Shown piece after piece: positions 28,075-36,983 of a stretch of 64,000 nucleotides of DNA (its first letter is position 1; each line of letters begins with the position of its first letter). The position numbers were made by a program, and so were the translations under genes. The DNA is taken from contig NZ_ML776454.1 in assembly GCF_009830945.1 (NCBI RefSeq), forward strand, positions 125,240 to 189,239, given 5' to 3'. The DNA comes from Nocardiopsis sp. FR4 (GTDB taxonomy: Bacteria; Actinomycetota; Actinomycetes; Streptosporangiales; Streptosporangiaceae). The notes beneath the pieces were generated by a model that was not told the DNA's origin, made no database searches, and saw only the letters and a list, made by a program, of their open reading frames with translations.

Positions 28075-28512
28075 TCAGTCCAGCTCACGCACCATGTTCA
28101 TGTGCGGGATACCGGCGTCCAGGAACTCCTCGCCGTGGGCGGTGTAGCCGAGCCGCGTGTAGAAGCCCAGGGCGTGCGTCTGGGCGTGCAGCTCCACCGT
28201 GCGCATTCCCCGCTCCCGGGCCCGCTCCTCCACCGCGCGCACCAACGCGGCCCCGGTGCCGTTGCCGCGCCCCTTGGGCAGGACCGCCAGGCGCCCGAGC
28301 AGGCCCACGCCCTCCCCCAGGTCCACCAGGCGCACCGTGCCCACGGGGACGCCACCGTCCAGGGCCAACAGGTGGTCGGCGGCGGCGTCGCGCTCGTCCC
28401 ACTCCTCCTCCACGGGCACCTGCTGCTCGGCGACGAACACCGCGCCCCGGATGACGAACACCGCGGCACGGTCGCGCTCGTCCCGTGCCCGGCGGATCTC
28501 GGTCGTAGTCAT
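28075..28512 (-). CDS. GNAT family N-acetyltransferase
   Basis: A 145-residue acetyltransferase fold. The acetyl-CoA loop is seen in LGRLAVLPKGRGNGTGAALV (R/Q-x-x-G-x-G type) at about 75-94, followed by the family's ALGFYTRLGYTAHGEEFLDAG. The pattern VRLVDLGEGVGLLGRLAV and PHMNM near the end resemble ElaA-type members. ATG 28512 gives the usual N-terminus TEIRRARDERD. Acceptor substrate unknown. Confidence 0.85.
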   Translation of the reverse strand: MTTTEIRRARDERDRAAVFVIRGAVFVAEQQVPVEEEWDERDAAADHLLALDGGVPVGTVRLVDLGEGVGLLGRLAVLPKGRGNGTGAALVRAVEERARERGMRTVELHAQTHALGFYTRLGYTAHGEEFLDAGIPHMNMVRELD

Positions 28513-28598
28513 GCCCGAAGGGTAGCCGGGCGGCCGGACCGCTCCCACCCGCGGTCCGCGCGGGGACGCCCACCGGCGCGGCTGCCTAACCTGGAGGC

Positions 28599-29456
28599 AT
28601 GGAGCTGCCCAGTGACGTCCACCCGCGGGTGGAGGACCCGCGCACGGAGCACGCCCGCTACTGGCGCTCCTCCGGGCTGCCCGGGACGGAACTCCTCACC
28701 GCGCGCTTCGTCACCACCTCGTTCGCCCGCCACACCCATCCCACCTACGTCTTCGGGGTGATCACCGGCGGCGTCGAGGAGTACTCCCACGGGCGCGGCC
28801 TGGCCAGGGTCGGACCGGGCGGGCTGGCGGTGGTGGCGCCGGACGAGGTGCACACCGGCCACGCGGGGGTTCCCGAGGGGTGGAGCTACCGCGTGTTCTA
28901 CCCCTCCTCCGAGGTGGTCACCGGCATCGCACGGGAGCTGGGCCTGCGGGGCACCCCCGCCTTCAGCGAGTCCGGCATCGACGCGCCCGGGGCCGCTCGG
29001 GCCCTGGCCGACGCCCACCTGGCCGCCGAACGGGGCGACCGGCTGACCGCGTCCTCCCTCACCCGGCGGGGACTCGCGATGCTGTTGCGCTCCCACGGCC
29101 GCGAGCCCGTCCCCGACCCGGTCCGGCGCACCGCGCGCCCGGAGGTGGAGCGGGCGCGGCGGATCCTCACCGAACACCTGGTCGCCCCGCCGACCCTGGA
29201 GGAACTCGCCGCGCGGGTCGGCATGGGGCCCTTCGCCCTGTCGCGGGCCTTCCGCGCCGCGCACGGCCTGCCCCCGCACGCCTACCTCAACCAGGTCCGG
29301 GTCCAGCGGGCACGGGAACTGCTGGCCGCGGGCCGCCGTTCGGGCGAGGTCGCGGCGGAGGTCGGCTTCGCCGACCAGTCGCACCTGACCCGCCACTTCC
29401 GGCGGCACCTGGGCGTTCCGCCCGGGTCCTACCAGCGCGCCCTGCTCGCCTCCTGA
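28599..29456 (+). CDS. AraC family transcriptional regulator
   Basis: A 285-residue activator-type protein. The N-terminal cupin sensor (HTHPTYVFGVITGGVEEYSH, then GPGGLAVVAPDEVHTGHAG) is followed by two C-terminal HTH motifs: PPTLEELAARVGMGPFALSR and GRRSGEVAAEVGFADQSHLT with the family tail HFRRHLGVPPGSYQ. It is directly upstream of azlC-azlD on the same strand, an arrangement often seen, so it probably controls amino acid export. Confidence 0.92.
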   Translation: MELPSDVHPRVEDPRTEHARYWRSSGLPGTELLTARFVTTSFARHTHPTYVFGVITGGVEEYSHGRGLARVGPGGLAVVAPDEVHTGHAGVPEGWSYRVFYPSSEVVTGIARELGLRGTPAFSESGIDAPGAARALADAHLAAERGDRLTASSLTRRGLAMLLRSHGREPVPDPVRRTARPEVERARRILTEHLVAPPTLEELAARVGMGPFALSRAFRAAHGLPPHAYLNQVRVQRARELLAAGRRSGEVAAEVGFADQSHLTRHFRRHLGVPPGSYQRALLAS

Positions 29457-29510
29457 GGGCGGCCGGACCGGCAAGAACGTTCAAGACTCCCCCGGTCCGC
29501 CCCTCCTAGC

Positions 29511-30245
29511 GTGGGGAGGGTGAAATCCCTGTCTCTCCTCCGTTCGCCCGCCGTGCGCGACAGCACCGGCATCGGCGTCGCCGTGGGCGCGGCCGGGCTG
29601 GCCTTCGGCACCACGGCCGTGGCCGCCGGGCTGTCCCCGGCCCAGGCCGTGTTCCTGAGCCTGTTCATGTTCACCGGGGCCTCGCAGTTCGCCCTGGTCG
29701 GGGTGGTCTCCGGCGGCGGCAGCCTGGTCGCCGGGGCCCTGGGGGCGCTGCTCCTGGGCGCCCGGAACACGCTGTACGGGCTGCGGCTGGCGGACCTGCT
29801 GGGCTGGCGCGGCGCGCGGCGGGCCCTGGCCGCGCACGGCGTGATCGACGAGACCACGGCCGTGACGCTGGCCCAGCCGGACCGGGCCTCCGCGCGTACC
29901 GCGTTCGTGGCGACCGCCGTGGTGCTGGGCGGCTTCTGGGTGGCCACGACCCTGCTCGGCGCCCTGGCCACCGAGCGGGTCGGCGACCTCGACGCGTTCG
30001 GCCTGGACGCCGTCGGCCCGGCGATCTTCCTGGCACTGCTGTGGCCGCGCCTGCGAGGGGACGGCGGCCGCACCAGGCTGATCGCACTCCTCGGCGCCGG
30101 AACCGCCCTGGCGGCCACCCCGTTCGTTCCCGCGGGCGTGCCGGTGCTGCTGGCCGCCTCCGCCGCCCTGCTCGCCCTGGTCGGCCCCGACCGCGACGCG
30201 GGAACCGCCCCCGCCCCGGCCAGATCCGAGGAGGCGCTCTCGTGA
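29511..30245 (+). CDS. azlC: Branched-chain amino acid exporter large subunit AzlC
   Basis: A 244-residue membrane protein; with the small AzlD subunit it forms an exporter for branched-chain amino acids and analogues. The N-terminal GIGVAVGAAGLAFGTTAVAAG and the signature FTGASQFALVGVV with GALLLGARNTLYGLRLADLL are typical, and about seven helices can be drawn. GTG 29511 gives MGRVKSLSLLRS; a second GTG at 29520 is possible. CCTAGC just upstream could be a -10 with leaderless start. It overlaps azlD by 4 bp. Confidence 0.9.
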   Translation: MGRVKSLSLLRSPAVRDSTGIGVAVGAAGLAFGTTAVAAGLSPAQAVFLSLFMFTGASQFALVGVVSGGGSLVAGALGALLLGARNTLYGLRLADLLGWRGARRALAAHGVIDETTAVTLAQPDRASARTAFVATAVVLGGFWVATTLLGALATERVGDLDAFGLDAVGPAIFLALLWPRLRGDGGRTRLIALLGAGTALAATPFVPAGVPVLLAASAALLALVGPDRDAGTAPAPARSEEALS

Positions 30246-30559
30246 CCCTGTGGATCGCGCTCGCGGCCACCGCCGCGGGCTGCTACCTGCTCAAGTACGC
30301 GGGTCTGGCCGCGCCCCGGCGCCTGCTGGACAGCCCGTGGCTGCGCCGTTTCGCCACCGCAGTGCCCGTCGCCCTGCTGGCCGCGCTCATCGCCGTGGAG
30401 GCGCTGCGCGGCGAGGGGCAGCCCCTGAGCTGGGACACCGCGCGGATGGGCGGTCTGGGCGCGGCGGTCCTCGCCCTGGTCCTGCGCGCGCCCTTCCTGG
30501 TCGTGGTCGTGGTCGCCGCGGCCACCACGGCGGGCCTGCGCGCCCTGGGGGCGGGCTGA
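30242..30559 (+). CDS. azlD: Branched-chain amino acid exporter small subunit AzlD
   Basis: A 105-residue membrane protein with four helices (LWIALAATAAGCYLLKYAGL, FATAVPVALLAALIAVEAL, MGGLGAAVLALVL, FLVVVVVAAATTAGLRAL), the small partner of AzlC. GTG 30242 overlaps the azlC stop (GTGA), so translation is coupled. Followed by a very strong palindrome that ends the operon. Confidence 0.88.
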   Translation: MTLWIALAATAAGCYLLKYAGLAAPRRLLDSPWLRRFATAVPVALLAALIAVEALRGEGQPLSWDTARMGGLGAAVLALVLRAPFLVVVVVAAATTAGLRALGAG

Positions 30560-30582
30560 CGCCGACTCGGCGGCGGGGGCGC

Positions 30583-30622
30583 GGGCCCACGGGGCGGGCG
30601 GCGCCGCCCGCCCCGTGGGCCC
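30583..30622. terminator. 40-bp perfect palindrome after azlD
   Basis: The two 20-nt halves are exact reverse complements with no spacer, almost all G and C. It starts 23 bp after the azlD stop and most likely ends the azlCD transcript. As RNA the central bases must form the loop. Confidence 0.7.
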
Positions 30623-30799
30623 CACCGTTCACCTCGGATGCCACCCGCGGCCGGGTCGCCCACAGGCTGGCGGCCCCGTCCTTGACCGGCCTGGTACGGC
30701 CTGTCAGAGTCGGCCGCACGTGCCCGTACGCAGCGCACACGACGCACTGCCGCGGGTACGCCCAGTGGACCTTGCGACGAGGGAAGGGACTCCACCCCC

Positions 30800-32485
30800 A
30801 TGACCACAGCCGCTCCGCGCCCCCGACCGCCCGCCGACACCGCCGCACGGGCGGTGGCGGAGGTCCTGGCCGCCGCCGGGATCAGACGGTGTTACACCGT
30901 CCCCGGCGAGAGCTTCCTGGAACTCGCCGACGCCGTCGACCAGCACCCCCGCATGCGGCTGGTCTCCACCCGGCACGAGAACGGCGCCGGGTTCATGGCC
31001 GAGGCCGAGGCCAAGCTCACCGGGGTCCCCGCGGTGGCCGCGGCCACCCGGGGGCCGGGGGCCGCCAACCTGGCGGTGGGCGTGCACACCGCCATGCAGG
31101 ACTCGACCCCGATGATCGTGTTCCTGGGCCAGGCGGAGACCGAGAGGCTGGGCCGGGAGGCGTTCCAGGAGGTGGACCTCACCGCGTTCTACGCCCCCAT
31201 CACCAAGTGGTGCACGACCGTACACCGCGCCGACCGGCTCGCGGAGACCACCGCCCGGGCTGTCCGGGTGGCCACGACCGGGCGCCCCGGGCCGGTGGCC
31301 GTCGCGGTGCCCGGCGACCTGTTCGGCCAGCGGATCGGGCCGCAGGACCCGCCGGAGCCGCCCGTGGTCCCCCGGCCCGTACTCGGCGGGGAGGACCGCG
31401 ACCGCCTGGCCACCTGGCTGGCCAGGGCCGTGCGCCCGGTGATCGTGGCGGGCGGCGGCGCCCGCGGGGCTCGGGAGGACCTCGTCCGGGTCGCCGAGCG
31501 CTTCCACGCCGGGGTCTACGCCGCCTGGCGGCGCCAGGACGTGTTCCCCAACGACCACCCGCTCTACCTCGGCCACCTGGGACTGGGCTGCCCGGCACCG
31601 GTCCTGAACGCCCTGGCTGAGGCCGACGCGGTCCTGGTCGTCGGGTGCCGGATGAGCGAGACCACCACGCAGGGGTACCGGCTGCCCGAGCCCGGCGGCC
31701 ACGTCCGGGTCGCGCAGATCGACATCGACCCCGGACAGGTGGGCGCCACCACCCCTCTGTGGTTCGGCGCGGTCGCCGACGCGCGCGAGGCCCTGCGCGC
31801 GCTGGCCGACGCTCCGGTGCAGGCGCCCTACCGGGACTGGAGCTCGGCCCGCCGGGTGTGGGTGGAGACCGCCACCGTGCCGCCCGAGGGCGCCGGGCAC
31901 GGCGGTCCCCGGCTGCACCCGTGGGCGGTGGTGGCCGGGATGCGGGCGGCCCTGCCCGAGGACGCGCTGATCACCAACGACGCGGGCAACTTCGCCTCCT
32001 TCCTGCACCGGGGCTGGTGGTTCCGGCACCCCCGCACCCAGCTGGCGCCGACCAGCGGGGCCATGGGCTACGCCGTACCCGCCGCAGTGGCGGCCAAGAT
32101 CGCCGAACCGCACCGGACGGTGGTGGCCGTGGCCGGGGACGGCGGCGCCCTGATGACCGGGCAGGAGCTGGAGACGGCGGTGCGGGAGAAGGCCCCGGTC
32201 ACCGTGGTGGTGTTCCAGAACGGCCTCTACGGCACGATCGCGATGCACCAGGCCCGGGAGATGGGCCGGATCGCGGGCACCCGGATCAGCGGGCCGCTGG
32301 ACCTGGCCGGGTTCGCCCGCTCGCTGGGGGCGCGGGGCGCGACGGCGCACAGCCGGGAGGAACTGGAGAAGGCCCTGGCCGAGGCGGTGGCCGCCGATCT
32401 GCCCACCCTGGTCGACGTGCGCACGGACCCGGAGGTGATCAGCCCGGCGGCCACGCTGTCCGGCCTTCTCGGCGGACGGGACTGA
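30800..32485 (+). CDS. ThDP-dependent enzyme of the acetolactate synthase superfamily
   Basis: A 561-residue protein with the three-domain ThDP-enzyme layout. The Pyr domain has the catalytic Glu in STRHENGAGFMAEA (about 55-68) and GPGAANLAVG; the middle domain has VPGDLF and PVIVAGGGARG; the PP domain has the ThDP/Mg motif GDGGALMTGQELETAV ending in VFQNGLYG. The usual NN of the motif is QN. Candidates are acetolactate synthase-like carboligases, decarboxylases or oxalyl-CoA-type enzymes; no small regulatory subunit is adjacent, so a plain biosynthetic role in branched-chain synthesis is unlikely. Confidence 0.85.
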   Translation: MTTAAPRPRPPADTAARAVAEVLAAAGIRRCYTVPGESFLELADAVDQHPRMRLVSTRHENGAGFMAEAEAKLTGVPAVAAATRGPGAANLAVGVHTAMQDSTPMIVFLGQAETERLGREAFQEVDLTAFYAPITKWCTTVHRADRLAETTARAVRVATTGRPGPVAVAVPGDLFGQRIGPQDPPEPPVVPRPVLGGEDRDRLATWLARAVRPVIVAGGGARGAREDLVRVAERFHAGVYAAWRRQDVFPNDHPLYLGHLGLGCPAPVLNALAEADAVLVVGCRMSETTTQGYRLPEPGGHVRVAQIDIDPGQVGATTPLWFGAVADAREALRALADAPVQAPYRDWSSARRVWVETATVPPEGAGHGGPRLHPWAVVAGMRAALPEDALITNDAGNFASFLHRGWWFRHPRTQLAPTSGAMGYAVPAAVAAKIAEPHRTVVAVAGDGGALMTGQELETAVREKAPVTVVVFQNGLYGTIAMHQAREMGRIAGTRISGPLDLAGFARSLGARGATAHSREELEKALAEAVAADLPTLVDVRTDPEVISPAATLSGLLGGRD

Positions 32486-32519
32486 GCCCGGCCCGCCCGC
32501 GCGGCGGTCCGCCCCCGCC

Positions 32520-33428
32520 TCAACCGCCGTTGTAAGCGGCGGCCGCCTCGCGCAGGGCGCGGACGGTGGCGCGGATCGCCGGGCGCCGGGAGGCGTCGGT
32601 CCGCCAGAACACGTACACCTGGCGGACCAGGGCGGGCTGCACCGGAACCACCCGTACGCCCTCCGGCAGGGGGCCGCGGCCCAGCCGGGGCATGACGGCG
32701 GCGCCGATTCCGGCGGCGATGAGCGCCAGCTTGGTCTGGTGCTCCTCCACGTTGTGGATGATGCGGGGTTCGCCGCCGCGCTCGCGGATCATGTTGTGCA
32801 GCCAGTCGTCGCAGGTGGACCCGCGCGACCAGCTGATCCAGGGCAGGTCGAGGATCTCCTCGGGTTCGAGGATCTCGCGGTGGGCCAGGGGGTGGTCGGC
32901 GGGCAGGGCGATGTCGCCGATGTCCTCCGTGAGCGGGGCCCGGGTCATGCTGCGGGGCAGGCTCAGCGGCGCGCCGACCCAGTCGATGACCATGGCCAGG
33001 TCCGCGTCACCGCGGGCCATGGCGGGCACGCTCTCGTGCGGTTCCTCCTCGTGCAGCTCCACCCGCAGCCCGGGGTGGGTCTCGCGCAGGGAGGCGAGCG
33101 CGTGGGGCAGGAGGCCGCGCACCGCGGTGGGGGTGGCGGTCAGGCGCAGGTGTCCGGTGACGTCGTCGCGGTGCGCCTCCAGGTCGGCCTCGGCGCGGTG
33201 GACCATGGACAGGATCTTGGCGGTGTGCTCGACCAGCAGTTCGGCCGCGTCGGTCAGGCGCACGCCCCGGCCGTTGCGTTCGACGAGGGGCTGGCCGACC
33301 TCGCGTTCGAGTTTGGCGAGCTGCTGGGAGACGGCGGAGTTGGTGACGTGGAGGGCCTCCGCGGCGGCGCTGAGGGAGCCGTGCGCCGCGATGGTGTGGA
33401 GGACTCGGAGGCGGTCGACACTGAGCAT
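32520..33428 (-). CDS. LysR family transcriptional regulator
   Basis: A 302-residue LysR-type protein. The winged HTH is at the N-terminus (RLRVLHTIAAHGSLSAAAEALHVTNSAVSQQLAKLE) followed by a linker helix and a periplasmic-binding-like sensor (HLRLTATPTAVRGLLPHAL onward). ATG 33428 gives the usual distance to the HTH; a longer frame adds ten residues. It is transcribed away from the EamA transporter gene 73 bp off and probably controls it. Confidence 0.92.
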   Translation of the reverse strand: MLSVDRLRVLHTIAAHGSLSAAAEALHVTNSAVSQQLAKLEREVGQPLVERNGRGVRLTDAAELLVEHTAKILSMVHRAEADLEAHRDDVTGHLRLTATPTAVRGLLPHALASLRETHPGLRVELHEEEPHESVPAMARGDADLAMVIDWVGAPLSLPRSMTRAPLTEDIGDIALPADHPLAHREILEPEEILDLPWISWSRGSTCDDWLHNMIRERGGEPRIIHNVEEHQTKLALIAAGIGAAVMPRLGRGPLPEGVRVVPVQPALVRQVYVFWRTDASRRPAIRATVRALREAAAAYNGG

Positions 33429-33429
33429 G

Positions 33430-33458
33430 TAAGCAACCCTAACGCCCCGCTTAAGCAA
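33430..33458. promoter_or_regulatory. Candidate LysR binding site between divergent genes
   Basis: Two direct repeats TAAGCAA (33430-33436 and 33452-33458) start 22 bp apart, about two helical turns, in an unusually AT-rich divergent promoter. A TTAAGC/GCTTAA overlap gives a T-N11-A-like arrangement. The first repeat reaches into the LysR start codon, consistent with autorepression. Confidence 0.45.
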
Positions 33459-33501
33459 TACGAAGTAGACCTAAGACCCGGACGGGCGATAGAAACATCC
33501 C

Positions 33502-34470
33502 ATGTCCGTTCTCTCCGCTGTGTCCGCGAGGTCCGCCGGCCGGCGCCGGCTGTCCGGCTGGCGCGCCAAGTTCGTCCTGCTCGCCCTGATCTGGGGGATG
33601 AGCTTCCTGTTCATCAAGGTGGGGTCCGAGGCGCTCTCCCCGATGCAGCTCTCCCTCGGGCGCATGGTCACCGGAGCCCTGCCGCTCCTGGCGATCCTGC
33701 TGGCGCGGGGCGGCCGCCTGCCGACCTCGCCGCGCCTGTGGGGCCACATGTTCGTGGCGGCGCTGCTGCTCAACACGGTCCCCTTCACCCTGTTCGGGTA
33801 CGCCGCCCAGCTGATCCCCTCCTCCCTCATGGGGATCGTGAACGCCTCCACCCCGCTGTTCGGGGTGGTGTTCTCGATGCTGCTGCTCTCCGACGAGCGC
33901 CCCGACCGCGACCGGGTGCTGGGGCTGGGCGTCGGCTTCCTGGGCGTTCTCACCGTGTTCGGGGTGTGGAACTCCCTCGGCGAGGTGGCCGTCACCGACC
34001 GCGACGCCGTCCTGGGCATGCTCTTCGTGGTGGGGGCCACCATGTGCTACGGGATCGGCACCCCCTACCTGCGCCGTTTCGTGGCGGGCAGCTCCCACGG
34101 CGCCCTGGAGCTGAGCACCCTGCAACTGCTGCTGGGGGCGCTGCCGCTGGTGGTGCTGGTCCCGCTGGCGACCGGGGCGCCCACGGGACTGACCTGGCAG
34201 GTGGTGGCCTCGGTGAGCCTCCTGGGGGTCCTCGGCACCGGCTTCGCCTACGTCCTGCAGTACGCGATCGTGCGCGAGGCCGGGGCGACCGTGGCCACCA
34301 CGGTCACCTACGTGGCCCCCGTGGTGGCGATCACCGCCGGAATCGTGCTGCTGGGCGAGACCCTGGCCTGGAACCAGCCGCTGGGCGCGGCGGTCATCAT
34401 CCTGGGCGCCGCCCTGTGCCAGGGGGTCGTGCGCACCCGGTACGTGGTGCCGCCCTCGCGCGGACGGTGA
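33502..34470 (+). CDS. EamA/DMT family transporter
   Basis: A 322-residue inner-membrane protein with ten predicted helices arranged as two EamA repeats: FVLLALIWGMSFLFIKVGSE with LSLGRMVTGALPLLAILLA in the first and MLFVVGATMCYGIGTPYLRR with VAPVVAITAGIVLLGETL in the second. The family exports metabolites or amino acids. The divergent LysR gene is its likely regulator. Substrate unknown. Confidence 0.9.
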   Translation: MSVLSAVSARSAGRRRLSGWRAKFVLLALIWGMSFLFIKVGSEALSPMQLSLGRMVTGALPLLAILLARGGRLPTSPRLWGHMFVAALLLNTVPFTLFGYAAQLIPSSLMGIVNASTPLFGVVFSMLLLSDERPDRDRVLGLGVGFLGVLTVFGVWNSLGEVAVTDRDAVLGMLFVVGATMCYGIGTPYLRRFVAGSSHGALELSTLQLLLGALPLVVLVPLATGAPTGLTWQVVASVSLLGVLGTGFAYVLQYAIVREAGATVATTVTYVAPVVAITAGIVLLGETLAWNQPLGAAVIILGAALCQGVVRTRYVVPPSRGR

Positions 34471-34485
34471 GCCACCGGGGTCCGG

Positions 34486-35412
34486 TCAGTCCTCGCGCAG
34501 GATCTCGATCGCGGCGGCCAGGTCGTCGGGGTAGGGACTGGAGAACTCCACCGGGCGGTGCTCGGTGGGGTGGTCGAAGCCCAGCCGCACGGCGTGCAGC
34601 CACTGGCGGCGCACGCCCAGCCGCTCGGCCAGCGTCGGGTCGGCCCCGTAGAGCGTGTCCCCCACGCACGGGTGGCGCAGCGCGGCCATGTGCACCCGGA
34701 TCTGGTGGGTGCGGCCCGTCTCCAGCTTGATCTCCAGCAGGCTGGCGGCGCGGAAGGCCTCCTGGGTGTCGTAGTGCGTCACCGAGGGGCGCCCGCCCGC
34801 GACCACCGCCCAGCGCCCGTCACCGGCCGGGTGCCGGTCGATCGGCGCGTCCACGGTGCCCCGCAGCGGGTCCGGGTGGCCCTGGACGAGCGTGTGGTAG
34901 CGCTTGTCCACCGTGCGTTCCTTGAACGCGCGCTTGAGCACGCTGTAGGCGGTCTCGCTCTTGGCGACCACCATCAGTCCGGTGGTGTTGGCGTCCAGCC
35001 GGTGCACGATGCCCTGCCGTTCGGCCGCACCGCTGGTGGCCACCTGGATCCCGGAGGCCAGCAGGCCCTCCAGGACGCTGGGGCCGGTCCAGCCGACCGT
35101 GGGGTGGGCGACCACGCCGACCGGCTTGTCCACCACGATGATGTCGGCGTCCTCGTGCACGATCCGCATACCGGGCACCGGCTCGGGACGCGGCACGGGC
35201 GCGGTGGGCGGCGGCGGGAGGGTGATGTCCAGCCAGGCCCCCGCGCGGACGCGGTCGGACTTGCCCGCCTCGCTGCCGTCGACGAGCACGCTGCCGTCCA
35301 CGATGAGCTCGGCGGCCCGGGTGCGGGACAGGCCGAACATGCGGGCGATGGCCGAGTCGAGCCGGTCGCCCTCCAACCCGTCGGGCACGGGCAGGCTACG
35401 GGTGTCGCTCAC
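34486..35412 (-). CDS. RluA-family 23S rRNA pseudouridine synthase
   Basis: Isomerises uridine to pseudouridine in rRNA. The 308-residue protein has an N-terminal S4 RNA-binding domain ([20 protein letters not shown]) and the catalytic domain with [16 protein letters not shown], which contains the catalytic Asp, and [13 protein letters not shown] near the end, as in RluD. GTG 35412 overlaps the lspA stop by 4 bp, so the genes are coupled. The longer open frame upstream belongs to lspA in another frame and is not part of this protein. Confidence 0.93.
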   Translation of the reverse strand: MSDTRSLPVPDGLEGDRLDSAIARMFGLSRTRAAELIVDGSVLVDGSEAGKSDRVRAGAWLDITLPPPPTAPVPRPEPVPGMRIVHEDADIIVVDKPVGVVAHPTVGWTGPSVLEGLLASGIQVATSGAAERQGIVHRLDANTTGLMVVAKSETAYSVLKRAFKERTVDKRYHTLVQGHPDPLRGTVDAPIDRHPAGDGRWAVVAGGRPSVTHYDTQEAFRAASLLEIKLETGRTHQIRVHMAALRHPCVGDTLYGADPTLAERLGVRRQWLHAVRLGFDHPTEHRPVEFSSPYPDDLAAAIEILRED

Positions 35413-36035
35413 TGGTCCCTCCCCTCGTTCGTGTCGTCCTCCGCGGGTCCCCCGTCGCCGGGCTCCTCCGCGGTCGTACCGCCGCGCCGCTCGTCGGCGA
35501 CGACGCTGCCGTCCAGGTTGAGCCCCCTGAAGGTCAGCGCCACCACCAGGCACGCGCCGACGACCACGCAGGAGTCGGCGAGGTTGAAGACCGGGAAGTC
35601 CCCCACGCTGATGAAGTCGACGACCGCGCCGTGGAAGGGGGCGGGGTCGCGGAAGATCCGGTCCACCAGGTTCCCGGCGGCCCCGCCCATCATCAGGCCC
35701 AGGGTCACCGCCCACCAGACGCTGCGCACGCGCAGCCCCATGTAACCGATCGCGATCACCACGACGCTGGCGATGCAGGTGAACACCCAGGTGAAGTCGG
35801 TGCCCATCGAGAAGGCCGCGCCGGTGTTGAACACCAGGGTGAACTGGACAAGGCTGCCGAGGACGTCGAGCCTCTCGCCCTCGGAGAAGACCGACAGCAC
35901 CCACTCCTTGGTGAACAGGTCGGCGCCGATCGCGACGAGCGCGACGAGCAGCAGCAGCGGATACCTGCGCGGGCGGGCACCGGTGTCGTCGGTCCTGGTC
36001 GTGTTGTGGTCCCCGGAGGGCTCTACCTCAGTCAG
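35409..36035 (-). CDS. lspA: Lipoprotein signal peptidase LspA, start codon unusual
   Basis: Cleaves signal peptides of lipidated prolipoproteins in the membrane. Four helices and both aspartate motifs are present: NLVDRIF (Asp 1) and [12 protein letters not shown] (Asp 2), with [10 protein letters not shown] between helices. Start: no ATG, GTG or TTG lies between the dksA-like stop and the first helix ([13 protein letters not shown]). The CTG at 36035 overlaps the dksA-like stop (CTGA) and has AGGAG 6 nt upstream; the only other candidate is GTG 36068 inside the upstream gene with no ribosome site. A C-terminal acidic tail ([16 protein letters not shown]) is extra. Confidence 0.88.
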   Translation of the reverse strand: MTEVEPSGDHNTTRTDDTGARPRRYPLLLLVALVAIGADLFTKEWVLSVFSEGERLDVLGSLVQFTLVFNTGAAFSMGTDFTWVFTCIASVVVIAIGYMGLRVRSVWWAVTLGLMMGGAAGNLVDRIFRDPAPFHGAVVDFISVGDFPVFNLADSCVVVGACLVVALTFRGLNLDGSVVADERRGGTTAEEPGDGGPAEDDTNEGRDQ

Positions 36036-36442
36036 CGGCGCTCCTCGCGCTGTTTGCAGGTGACGCACAGGGTGGCGCGCGGAAAGGCCTGTAGACGTGC
36101 CTTTCCGACGGCCTGGCCACATGACTCACAAACCCCGTAGGTTCCCGCGTCCATCCGTTCGATCGCCCGCTCGCTCGTGGAGAGCAGGTCACGAGTATTG
36201 TAGGCCAACGCCAGATCGTGTTCGCGCTGGAAGGCCTTGGCCCCGACGTCGGCGGGGTCGTCCCCCGCCCCCTCCACGGGGTCCTCCAGCAGCGCCGCGA
36301 ACTCGGCCTCGACCTCCCGCAGCTCCCGCCGCGCGGCGGTGATGTCCGCCTCCAGCCGCTCCCGGACCTCGGTGATCTCCTCCGCCGTCCAGGGCTCCTC
36401 CCCCGGCAGGACCGGCAGTCGGGCGGCGTCGGTGGCCTTCAT
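36032..36442 (-). CDS. TraR/DksA family zinc-finger protein
   Basis: A 136-residue DksA-like protein. An N-terminal coiled coil (WTAEEITEVRERLEADITAA onward) reaches toward the RNA polymerase secondary channel in known members, and a C4 zinc finger follows (CESCGQAVGKARLQAFPRAT then LCVTC). It lies just upstream of lspA and overlaps its start. Actinobacterial members may act on rRNA or stress transcription; function here is inferred from the family. Confidence 0.88.
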   Translation of the reverse strand: MKATDAARLPVLPGEEPWTAEEITEVRERLEADITAARRELREVEAEFAALLEDPVEGAGDDPADVGAKAFQREHDLALAYNTRDLLSTSERAIERMDAGTYGVCESCGQAVGKARLQAFPRATLCVTCKQREERR

Positions 36443-36675
36443 CGCAATTCCTCCAGACGGTCCGGTACCCGCCCCGAACCCGCCGGGCCGCGGGCTCTCC
36501 CCGTGGGCGGTACCGCCAGTGGTGCCGGAAGCCTAGGCAATCCGCCGGTCCAAGGCAACGATCCGGGCCGCGGCGGGGGCGCACCTCCCCCGGGCGGGGT
36601 GCCGCCGCCCGGAGCCCGCGACGGCCCGGCCCCCTTACGCTCTCGCGTCGCGCGCGGGGAACCCGGCGGAGCGCG

Positions 36676-36957
36676 TCAGCCCGCCGCCGCGAAGCCCCCG
36701 TAGTCCTCGGCCAGCGCCGCCAGGTGGGGTTCGTCGAACACCGCCGGACCGCCGTGCGGCCCGGTGCCCACCTCGATCACCCAGTCCACGTCCTCGGCGT
36801 CGTCCTCGCCCGCGAGCATGTCCCGGTGCACCCGGCAGGGCTCGTACCCCTGTTCCAGGAGCTGTTCGGCCAACTCCTCGGCGTCCTCGCGATCGGGCAG
36901 GGTCACCAGGACCACACCCCCGGACTCGCTCACCACGACGGCAACCTCTTCACACAT
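36676..36957 (-). CDS. Small acidic protein, function unknown
   Basis: A 93-residue soluble acidic protein, MCEEVAVVVSESGGVVLVTL followed by a helix-rich PDREDAEELAEQLLEQGYEP, reminiscent of a ferredoxin-like beta-alpha-beta fold. ATG 36957 has GGAGGG about 10 nt upstream. It is divergent from the ileS T-box transcript and shares that promoter region. Similar proteins sit beside ileS in related genomes; I do not know a function. Confidence 0.65.
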   Translation of the reverse strand: MCEEVAVVVSESGGVVLVTLPDREDAEELAEQLLEQGYEPCRVHRDMLAGEDDAEDVDWVIEVGTGPHGGPAVFDEPHLAALAEDYGGFAAAG

Positions 36958-36983
36958 CGCGCAACGGGCCCTCCCCGCTGCGT

